Below are positions 57,371 to 64,000 of a stretch of 64,000 nucleotides of DNA, piece by piece. A program made the position numbers and the translations under genes. Origin of the DNA: Acinetobacter guerrae. GTDB lineage: Bacteria; Pseudomonadota; Gammaproteobacteria; Pseudomonadales; Moraxellaceae. Positions within the stretch are counted from its first letter, which is position 1, and each line of letters starts with the position of its first letter. The notes beneath the pieces were generated by a model, which was not told the DNA's origin, ran no database searches, and saw nothing but the letters and a program-made list of their open reading frames with translations. The DNA lies in contig NZ_LXGN01000001.1 in NCBI RefSeq assembly GCF_009372255.1, positions 434,001 to 498,000 on the forward strand, in the 5' to 3' direction.

Positions 57371-57976
57371 ATGGTACATACAGTCATCGTTCCGGGTGTT
57401 GGAGGTAGTGAACCTCAACACTGGCAATCTTGGTTACAACGTGAACTTGTACATTGCTCTCGTGTGCAGCAAAAAGACTGGAATCATCCAATCTTGAATG
57501 AGTGGGTCGAGCAACTACTTGCAACTGTTCAATTCATTGAACAACCCATTCAAATCGTTGCACATAGTTTTGGTTGTTTAACCAGTGTTGCGGCATTGGC
57601 TGAACATCCAGAGCTACGAAAAAAAGTAAAGCATTTAACATTGGTTGCACCAGCTAATCCTGCTCGTTTTGGAGAAGCAGGATTTGCCCGAAACAGTGTT
57701 TATGATTACGCAGACTACTTTCATCAGTTAAAAATCGTTGTGCCGACACAACTCATCATGAGTGAAAATGATCCTTGGTTACACTTTGATGATGCCATGC
57801 GTCTGGCTCAGGCTTGGCAGATCAAACCTGTCAATCTTGGGCAAGTTGGTCATATCAATGTTGCATCAGGCTTTGGTCCTTTTCCCGAAATATTTGACTA
57901 TATTCTTCAAGAAAGTCATCCAGATCGGCTGATGCAATATAGCGATCAAGATTCTTTGTTCAGATACGCGATCTAA
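57371..57976 (+). CDS. RBBP9/YdeN-type alpha/beta hydrolase in the cys operon
   Basis: A small serine hydrolase of 201 residues. The nucleophile elbow is AHSFGCL with S66; SENDPWLHF supplies the acid and VGHIN the histidine. VPGVGGSEPQHWQSWLQ at the start is typical of the RBBP9/YdeN family. It is placed between the binding-protein gene and the permease gene cysT, with 29 and 68 nt gaps, so it is likely to be sulfur-regulated. Its substrate is not known. Confidence 0.85.
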   Translation: MVHTVIVPGVGGSEPQHWQSWLQRELVHCSRVQQKDWNHPILNEWVEQLLATVQFIEQPIQIVAHSFGCLTSVAALAEHPELRKKVKHLTLVAPANPARFGEAGFARNSVYDYADYFHQLKIVVPTQLIMSENDPWLHFDDAMRLAQAWQIKPVNLGQVGHINVASGFGPFPEIFDYILQESHPDRLMQYSDQDSLFRYAI

Positions 57977-58044
57977 TATTTTTTTATTTATATATTGTTT
58001 AGATTTGCCTGCTATTTGTCAGGCGTACTCTTTTAGGAGTTCTC

Positions 58045-58878
58045 ATGTCGCAGCGATCCCGAGTGCTGCCAGGATTTGGTCTTTCACTAGGTTTTACCCT
58101 AGCGTATTTATCACTCATTGTTCTTATTCCACTGTCTGCTGTTTTTATTAAATCAATTGGTGTTGGTTGGGATGGGTTATGGGAAATATTGAGTTCAGAA
58201 CGAATCCTCAAGTCTTTGCAGCTTAGTTTTGGTACTGCACTGATTGCAGCTTTAATCAATGTGGTCTTTGGTTCTTTACTGGCATGGTGTCTGGTGCGCT
58301 ATACCTTTCCTGGTAAACGCTTAATGGATGCACTTGTTGATTTGCCATTTGCGCTACCAACCGCAGTTGCTGGTATTGCCCTTACCTCGTTATATGCACC
58401 TACAGGTTGGATTGGTCAATATCTAACACCGCTTGGTATTCAAGTGGCTTATACCCCTATTGGGATTACCATTGCCTTAATTTTTATTGGCATTCCATTT
58501 GTAGTGCGTACAGTACAACCTGTGCTTTCCGATATCGAAACTGAGCTAGAAGAAGCGGCTTCTGCGCTTGGTGCAAACCGTTGGCAAATTGTCACTAAGA
58601 TCATTTTTCCAATTTTACTTCCTGCTTTGTTGACTGGTTTCGCATTGGCATTTGCACGAGGCGTTGGTGAATATGGGTCGGTCATTTTCATTGCAGGTAA
58701 TCAGCCTTTTAAAACTGAAATTGCACCTTTAATGATTATTTCGCGTCTTGAAGAATATGACTATCCAGCTGCAACAACCATTGCGGTCTTAATGTTGGTC
58801 ATTTCATTTGTAATCTTACTCTTGATTAATCTAATTCAAGCATGGGCAAGCCGTCGTACTGGGAGAACCGTGAAATGA
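58045..58878 (+). CDS. cysT: Sulfate ABC transporter permease CysT
   Basis: One of two inner-membrane subunits of the sulfate importer. Six helices; the EAA loop is [37 protein letters not shown] is typical. GGAG lies before the ATG. It overlaps cysW by 4 nt. Confidence 0.96.
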   Translation: MSQRSRVLPGFGLSLGFTLAYLSLIVLIPLSAVFIKSIGVGWDGLWEILSSERILKSLQLSFGTALIAALINVVFGSLLAWCLVRYTFPGKRLMDALVDLPFALPTAVAGIALTSLYAPTGWIGQYLTPLGIQVAYTPIGITIALIFIGIPFVVRTVQPVLSDIETELEEAASALGANRWQIVTKIIFPILLPALLTGFALAFARGVGEYGSVIFIAGNQPFKTEIAPLMIISRLEEYDYPAATTIAVLMLVISFVILLLINLIQAWASRRTGRTVK

Positions 58879-59765
58879 GCTTAGTGACCAGCAGCAATGC
58901 ACTTGCAATCAAATTACAATCACGTGATTCAACCCGTGAACCGACTTGGGTACGTTATACCCTACTGACTGTCGCTTCGATCTTTTTTCTTAGTTGTCTG
59001 ATCTTGCCATTGGTTTTGGTATTTGTAGAAGCTTTTCGACAAGGGATCGATGTCTATGTCAATGCATTAATTAATCCAGATACTTTATCTGCGGTCAAAC
59101 TTACCCTACTGACTGCTGCAGTCGCTGTTCCTTTAAATGTCGTGTTTGGTGTTGCGGCAGCTTGGGCGGTAGCGAAATTTCAGTTTCGCGGTAAATCGGT
59201 TTTAACCACCCTGATCGATTTACCATTTTCAGTTTCACCTGTTATTGCAGGTTTAATGTTAGTACTCATTTTTGGTATGCAAGGCTGGTTTGGGCCGTGG
59301 TTGATGGATCATGATATTAAAATCCTGTATGCCGTACCTGCTATTGTGCTTGCAACCGTGTTTATTACTGTTCCTTTTGTCGCGCGTGAATTGATCCCTT
59401 TAATGGAAGCGCAAGGTACTGAAGAAGAAGAAGCCGCCATTGTGCTTGGCGCTTCGGGCTGGCAAACCTTCTGGAAAGTCACTTTACCTAATATCAAATG
59501 GGGACTGCTGTATGGTGTGATTCTGTGTAATGCCCGCGCAATGGGCGAGTTTGGTGCGGTTTCTGTCGTTTCAGGGCATATTCGTGGTGAAACCAATACA
59601 TTGCCTTTACATGTAGAAATTCTCTACAACGAATACACCTACAGCGCAGCTTTTGCCGTCGCGTCCTTATTGGCATTTTTGGCGATTATTACCTTGATAT
59701 TAAAAACATGGGTAGAAATTCGTCAGGAAAAACAGAACAACCGAAATGATTCAGCAGCTTCTTGA
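58875..59765 (+). CDS. cysW: Sulfate ABC transporter permease CysW
   Basis: Second permease subunit. The EAA loop is [20 protein letters not shown] and [15 protein letters not shown] is the family motif. ATG 58875 overlaps the cysT stop (ATGA); the frame opens further upstream at 58842 but that start lies inside cysT and lacks support. Ten nt precede cysA. Confidence 0.96.
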   Translation: MSLVTSSNALAIKLQSRDSTREPTWVRYTLLTVASIFFLSCLILPLVLVFVEAFRQGIDVYVNALINPDTLSAVKLTLLTAAVAVPLNVVFGVAAAWAVAKFQFRGKSVLTTLIDLPFSVSPVIAGLMLVLIFGMQGWFGPWLMDHDIKILYAVPAIVLATVFITVPFVARELIPLMEAQGTEEEEAAIVLGASGWQTFWKVTLPNIKWGLLYGVILCNARAMGEFGAVSVVSGHIRGETNTLPLHVEILYNEYTYSAAFAVASLLAFLAIITLILKTWVEIRQEKQNNRNDSAAS

Positions 59766-59775
59766 GGAATGATCA

Positions 59776-60837
59776 ATGAGTATTCAAGTTAAAAATATTG
59801 AAAAACACTTTGGTGCATTCCACGCACTCAAAGATATTTCTCTGGATTTTCCAGAAGGACAACTGGTTGCCCTACTTGGCCCATCTGGCTGCGGAAAAAC
59901 CACCCTGTTACGCATTATTGCAGGTTTAGAGTCAGCAGATTCTGGTCAAGTTTTGCTAGAAGGCAATGATGCAACTAATGTGCATGTGCGTGAACGTCAA
60001 GTTGGCTTTGTATTTCAGCATTATGCGCTGTTTCGCCATATGACTGTATTTGACAACATTGCATTTGGTTTACGTGTTCGCCCTCGTAACACTCGCCCGA
60101 ATGAAGCAGAAATTAAAAAACGAGTGACCCGCTTACTGGATCTGGTTCAACTTGGATTTTTGGCAGATCGTTATCCTGCGCAACTTTCTGGTGGGCAACG
60201 CCAACGTATTGCACTTGCTCGTGCATTGGCTGTTGAACCTCGTGTATTACTTTTAGATGAACCATTTGGTGCATTAGATGCCAAAGTACGCAAAGAACTT
60301 CGCCGCTGGTTAAGAACATTACACGACGAATTGCATATTACCTCTATTTTTGTCACGCATGATCAGGAAGAAGCACTTGAGGTAGCCGATCAAATTATTG
60401 TCATGAATAAAGGCAATGTTGAACAAATTGGTTCTCCACGTGAAGTTTATGAAAAGCCAGCAACACCTTTTGTGTTTGACTTTTTAGGTCAAGCCAATCG
60501 TTTTGATGGTGAATATCGTGATGGAATCGTACATATTGGTGAAAATAAAATCATTTTACCCTCTACTGCGCAAGCTCCTCAGGGTAAAGTCATTGCTTTT
60601 GCTCGTCCAGATGAGTTACATATTCATGCCCAACCCCACGACAACAGTATCGAAGCTGTTTTTGTACGTGAAGTATGGATTGCAGGAAAAGTGATTGCCG
60701 AATTACAAGATAGTCAAGGTCGCTTGATTGAAATCGCATTAAGCCCCGAAGAAGCACGACAGCATCAGTTCAGACCCAATCAAAGTGTCTGGGTCAGTGC
60801 ATCACAACTTCACTTATTTGCCGATCAAGTCGCCTAG
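59776..60837 (+). CDS. cysA: Sulfate ABC transporter ATP-binding protein CysA
   Basis: ATPase of the sulfate importer. Walker [10 protein letters not shown] is at 35-43, the signature [15 protein letters not shown] and Walker [13 protein letters not shown] follow, and a regulatory TOBE-like domain fills the last 110 residues. 353 residues. Close behind cysW and before cysB. Confidence 0.97.
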   Translation: MSIQVKNIEKHFGAFHALKDISLDFPEGQLVALLGPSGCGKTTLLRIIAGLESADSGQVLLEGNDATNVHVRERQVGFVFQHYALFRHMTVFDNIAFGLRVRPRNTRPNEAEIKKRVTRLLDLVQLGFLADRYPAQLSGGQRQRIALARALAVEPRVLLLDEPFGALDAKVRKELRRWLRTLHDELHITSIFVTHDQEEALEVADQIIVMNKGNVEQIGSPREVYEKPATPFVFDFLGQANRFDGEYRDGIVHIGENKIILPSTAQAPQGKVIAFARPDELHIHAQPHDNSIEAVFVREVWIAGKVIAELQDSQGRLIEIALSPEEARQHQFRPNQSVWVSASQLHLFADQVA

Positions 60838-60883
60838 ATTCAATTTGGGAATGCGATACATCCCAAAAGAGAGATAAAAAATT

Positions 60884-61807
60884 ATGAATTTTCAACAATT
60901 AAGAATCATACGAGAAACTGTCCGTCAAAACTTTAATTTGACCGAAGCATCGGCTGCACTTTATACCTCTCAATCAGGTGTGAGTAAGCACATTAAAGAT
61001 CTGGAAGATGAACTCGGCGTTCAACTCTTTATCCGTAAAGGTAAACGTCTGCTTGGTCTAACCGAACCTGGTCAGTCACTATTGGGTATTGTAGAAAGAA
61101 TGCTGGTGGATGCTGAAAATATTAAACGTCTTGCCGATGACTTTAATAAAGTGGATGAAGGAACACTGACCATTGCAACCACGCATACTCAGGCGCGTTA
61201 CGTGCTTCCCCCTATCGTAAATCAATTTAAAAAACTTTTTCCAAAAGTTCATCTGATTTTACAACAAGCCAGTCCGACTGAAATTGCAGAAATGTTGCTT
61301 CAGGGCGAAGCAGATATTGGCATTGCAACGGAATCCTTGACGACCGAAGAAAATCTAGCGAGTGTGCCTTACTACCAATGGGAACACAGTATTATTGTTC
61401 CCCAAAATCATCCTTTAGGGCAGGAAAAAGAAATTACCCTTGAGGCATTATCACAATTTCCAATTATTACTTATCATGGTGGATTTACTGGTCGCTCTAA
61501 AATCGACAAAGCTTTTGAAGATGCAGGGATTGATGTTGATCTAGTGATGTCTGCACTAGATGCAGATGTAATCAAAACCTATGTGGAGCTTGGCATGGGG
61601 GTAGGAATTGTCAATGATGTCGCCTATGACCGCGAACGTGACTATCGTCTAAAACAAATTAAAACTGATATTTTTGGGCTAAACACCACATGGATTGCTG
61701 TACGTAAAGGTCATTTACTGCGGGGTTATGGCTATGAGTTTATTTCGCTATGTTCACCAGAAGCAGATATTAAAGCACTGAAAAAAGTGGCTTATCCAGA
61801 GGAATAA
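60884..61807 (+). CDS. cysB: CysB-family LysR regulator
   Basis: Activator of sulfur assimilation genes. The winged helix opens MNFQQLRIIRETVRQNFNLT and TSQSGVSKHIKDLEDELGVQ, the classic CysB sequence; the ligand domain (about 90-300) binds O- or N-acetylserine in the family. 307 residues. It ends the cys operon, 46 nt after cysA with a small hairpin between, and would autocontrol it. Confidence 0.93.
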   Translation: MNFQQLRIIRETVRQNFNLTEASAALYTSQSGVSKHIKDLEDELGVQLFIRKGKRLLGLTEPGQSLLGIVERMLVDAENIKRLADDFNKVDEGTLTIATTHTQARYVLPPIVNQFKKLFPKVHLILQQASPTEIAEMLLQGEADIGIATESLTTEENLASVPYYQWEHSIIVPQNHPLGQEKEITLEALSQFPIITYHGGFTGRSKIDKAFEDAGIDVDLVMSALDADVIKTYVELGMGVGIVNDVAYDRERDYRLKQIKTDIFGLNTTWIAVRKGHLLRGYGYEFISLCSPEADIKALKKVAYPEE

Positions 61808-61841
61808 GAGTATGCCTATTTGCTTGTTCCTCTAAAATAAA

Positions 61842-61869
61842 AAAGAACCGCAAAAGCGGTTCTTTTTTT
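61842..61869. terminator. Bidirectional terminator between cysB and rpmE
   Basis: AAAGAACCGC pairs with GCGGTTCTTT around AAAA, with A-run and T-run on either side. It lies about 35-45 nt after each of the converging genes. Confidence 0.9.
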
Positions 61870-61913
61870 GAGAACTAAAACCAAATAAATGCTTGGTTTT
61901 AGACTTTCTCGTA

Positions 61914-62138
61914 TTAACGTTTGATAGAACGTGACATACCAGCAAAACGTTGTTTGAATTTGTCGATACGACCACCAGTGTCCACATTCTTCTGTTTACC
62001 AGTATAGAATGGGTGGCAAGCTGAACATACGTCAAGATAAAGAGTGTCTTTACCAAGAGCAGAACGAGTTTCGATTACGTTACCGCAAGAACAGGTTGCA
62101 ACTAGTGTTTCATATTTTGGGTGAATATCGGCGCGCAT
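61914..62138 (-). CDS. rpmE: 50S ribosomal protein L31, zinc type
   Basis: Bridge protein of the large subunit. The 74 residues contain CSCGN and [12 protein letters not shown]; the CxC and CxxC cysteines show the zinc-binding (C+) form rather than the zinc-free paralogue. It has an own GGAG site. Regulated by zinc only in the sense that C- copies replace it when zinc is low; no second copy is here. Confidence 0.96.
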   Translation of the reverse strand: MRADIHPKYETLVATCSCGNVIETRSALGKDTLYLDVCSACHPFYTGKQKNVDTGGRIDKFKQRFAGMSRSIKR

Positions 62139-62369
62139 GGTCGATTACTCCTAATTAAAGAAAGGCTTAAGCTGTTATCGCAATTGATCACTCTCAACTG
62201 ATAATCCAAAGATCAATCAAAACTGAGGAAAGGCTGGTCAACTAAAAATAGACAACACAGCAGATCAACACCACAACAGACCATTTCTCTTGGCCCACCG
62301 AGACGAATCCGTCAGAGCTAAGCACAACAAGTGGACGTTATTATACGCTAAAAAAATCCAGATAGCGAA
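62139..62369. promoter_or_regulatory. rpmE upstream region
   Basis: A 231-nt gap between rpmE and the end of the symporter gene. It must hold the rpmE promoter and leader. Many short repeats and a CGCTA...TAGCG pair near 62346-62372 are seen, but no box or RNA family can be set. Confidence 0.35.
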
Positions 62370-63368
62370 TTATTGCGTGACCGTTTTATCATTGAGTGTA
62401 GTTTGCTCATTTTTTTTCGACCAGTAATTTGCAATGACACCACACACCATTAACTGAATCTGATGAAAAATCATAATTGGTAAAACAATCATACCCAATG
62501 GTTGGCCGCTAAACAGAATTTGTGCCATCGGCACCCCACTTGCCAGTGTCTTTTTCGAGCCACAAAAGAAGATGGTGATTTGATCTGCCCGATTAAAGCC
62601 AAGCCAGACGGGTACAAATAATCCCAAAAGCATAATAATGGTAAGTAAAACTGAACATGCCAACACTAAGTAAAACAATGTCAGTAAGTTAACCTGATGC
62701 CAAAGACCTGCAACGACTGCACTACTGAAAGCTCCATATACCACCATCAAAATTGTGCCCTGATCAAAGGCTTTTACAATGCTTGGTACTTTCTTCATAT
62801 AAGGAAAAATCCATGAACGAAGTACCTGCCCCAAAATAAATGGCACAAGTAGTAGCAAGGTAATTTGGATAATCGAAGCAGTTGGATCGTAATTATGCTT
62901 TGACTGACCAAAAATAAAAAAACTGACCAATACAGGTGTAATAAACATGCCAATTAAATTTGAAAATGAGGCACTGCACACTGCCGCAGCAACATTGCCT
63001 TTAGCCACAGAAGTAAATGCAATAGAAGACTGCACGGTCGATGGCAAAAAGCACATAAACAAAAAGCCCCAGTAAAGCTCTTGTCCTAATATTGGGAGTA
63101 AAATTGGTTTAGCCATCAAACCAAGAATTGGAAACACCACAAAAGTAAAGGCAAAAACCAGAACATGTAATTTCCAATGCAGAATACCCTCAACGATCGC
63201 TTCTCTTGAAAGCTTAGCGCCATGCAAGAAAAATAAAATTGCAATCGCAATATTGGTCACCACTTCAAAAATACTGGCAGCATGTCCTGACACAGGAATA
63301 AAACTCGCCAGAATAACCATGCTAATCAATAAAACAGTAAAACGATCCAGAGCCAGTAATTTCAGCAT
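62370..63368 (-). CDS. Bile acid:sodium symporter family protein (YfeH/Asbt-like)
   Basis: A 332-residue inner-membrane protein with nine or ten helices. FCGSKKTLASGVPMAQ and FFLHGAKLSREAI are the signatures of the YfeH branch (SBF-like domain). Homologues transport organic anions with sodium; the substrate here is not known. Monocistronic. Confidence 0.87.
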   Translation of the reverse strand: MLKLLALDRFTVLLISMVILASFIPVSGHAASIFEVVTNIAIAILFFLHGAKLSREAIVEGILHWKLHVLVFAFTFVVFPILGLMAKPILLPILGQELYWGFLFMCFLPSTVQSSIAFTSVAKGNVAAAVCSASFSNLIGMFITPVLVSFFIFGQSKHNYDPTASIIQITLLLLVPFILGQVLRSWIFPYMKKVPSIVKAFDQGTILMVVYGAFSSAVVAGLWHQVNLLTLFYLVLACSVLLTIIMLLGLFVPVWLGFNRADQITIFFCGSKKTLASGVPMAQILFSGQPLGMIVLPIMIFHQIQLMVCGVIANYWSKKNEQTTLNDKTVTQ

Positions 63369-63623
63369 TGCATTACATCCTGTTGGTCATTCATAACAAA
63401 GCCCGATAAATGAAATTTACCGAGAAGTAAATTTTCATGTTACCGAGCTTGCTTAATAAAGCCAGTTTTCAAATAAAATGTTCAGTATTTATTTAAAAAC
63501 TTAACTTTTAAATCAATAACATACTTATCGTTATTATAAGCATTTTCACGCGAATAAAATACATTAAGCTTGAGATAAAACTATTCATTTGGGCTTAAAG
63601 TAAAGCACAGAAAATACAAAGCT
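63369..63623. other. Intergenic gap, no gene seen
   Basis: AT-rich 255-nt space upstream of the symporter gene. No open frame of note and no strong hairpin. It should carry the symporter promoter on the minus strand. Confidence 0.45.
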
Positions 63624-64000
63624 TTATTGATTTGTATTCTCTGGCTCAAGTGCCTGATGCTCTTTTAACAGTTTAGCGACCCATACCACCAAAATTAAAA
63701 TTGGAATGCCAATGAATGTGGTCATCAGGAAAAATTTTGGATAACCAATATGCGTCACGATTGTTCCCGAATATCCACCTAACAATTTAGGTGTCAATGT
63801 CATCAGTGAGCTAAAAATCGCATATTGAACGGCGGTAAATGAAACACTGGTCAAACTTGATAAAAATGCAATAAATGCTGCACCTGCTAGCCCAGACGCC
63901 AGATTATCCATAATAATCGCAAAGTATAGCCAGAGTGAACTGTAAGGCTTCACCACTTTACCCTTTAAGACAGTTTCAGAATTTGGCTCAAATTTAACTG
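63624..64000 (-). CDS. ampG: AmpG-like muropeptide permease, C-terminal part (5' end outside window)
   Basis: The frame is open on the minus strand from 63624 past the right edge of the window, so only the last 125 or so residues are seen. LASGLAGAAFIAFLSSLTSV and FTAVQYAIFSSLMTLTPKLL match the late helices of AmpG, the MFS carrier that brings anhydro-muropeptides into the cytosol for recycling and beta-lactamase induction. GTG at 63956 is internal. AmpG call is likely rather than proven. Confidence 0.78.
   Translation of the reverse strand, partial: VKFEPNSETVLKGKVVKPYSSLWLYFAIIMDNLASGLAGAAFIAFLSSLTSVSFTAVQYAIFSSLMTLTPKLLGGYSGTIVTHIGYPKFFLMTTFIGIPILILVVWVAKLLKEHQALEPENTNQ

Noticed and set aside
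1..64000. CRISPR arrays, prophage, integrons or intact IS elements
   Set aside because: No regularly spaced repeats, phage structural genes, integrase or complete transposase were seen on either strand.

Overview
The window is a chromosomal segment of a gammaproteobacterium that looks like Acinetobacter. It is AT-rich. The gene order and protein forms match that genus: a long RNase III start with TTG, an Era with a polar N-terminal extension, LIP-family lipase lipoproteins, a DUF3465 protein, and the azlCD/AraC, cys and rpsB-tsf neighbourhoods. Species cannot be read from the sequence. Most of the window is core chromosome. No prophage, CRISPR array or intact insertion sequence is visible; one decayed IS3-family tail lies between an AraC regulator and glyA.

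Layout. 1-1.8 kb: the 3' part of a SufS-like cysteine desulfurase with a very long disordered N-terminal region, the hallmark of a family 2A encapsulin cargo. 2.1-5.7 kb: tRNA-Arg, a YadGH ABC transporter, queF and an unknown gene. 5.8-8.9 kb: cell-wall genes rodA, mltB and rlpA. 9.3-12.4 kb: an Mpo1-like protein, azlCD with an AraC regulator, and a DUF3465 protein. 12.4-15.3 kb: tsf and rpsB (minus) with map (plus). 15.4-19.2 kb: an OmpW-like protein, an MFS transporter, a 43-residue membrane peptide and a TauD-like dioxygenase. 19.3-24.4 kb: sthA, lipA, a TgpA-like transglutaminase and tRNA-Val. 24.7-28.3 kb: an alcohol dehydrogenase and an aldo/keto reductase facing an AraC regulator, then the IS remnant. 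28.3-39 kb: glyA, two LIP-family lipase lipoproteins, an ExoX-like exonuclease, a DAACS symporter, an unknown lipoprotein and a LuxR-type regulator, with a 1.2 kb AT-rich gap. 39-41.5 kb: ubiCA and miaE. 41.5-53.6 kb: pdxJ-recO-lipoprotein-era-rnc-DUF4845-lepB-lepA, a thioesterase, a glutamine synthetase-like gene, a DegP/MucD protease and nadB. 53.7-56.2 kb: pabC-mltG-tmk. 56.3-61.8 kb: a sulfate uptake operon (sbp-hydrolase-cysT-cysW-cysA-cysB). 61.9-64 kb: rpmE, a bile acid/sodium symporter-family protein and the C-terminus of an AmpG-like permease.

How it fits together. Sulfur handling recurs: an encapsulated desulfurase at one end, sulfate import with its CysB regulator at the other, plus lipoyl synthase and a TauD-like dioxygenase between. 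Cell-envelope work is the other theme (rodA, mltB, rlpA, mltG, lepB, degP/mucD, ampG, lipases). The block from pdxJ to nadB keeps the order of the Pseudomonas algU-muc-lepA region, but algU-mucABC is absent and two unrelated genes sit between mucD and lepA.

The most notable system is the encapsulin-type desulfurase cut by the left edge: its N-terminal domain carries two near-identical FYFL motifs that look like docking elements. It belongs to a recently described class, so the novelty lies in the motif layout rather than in the system itself.
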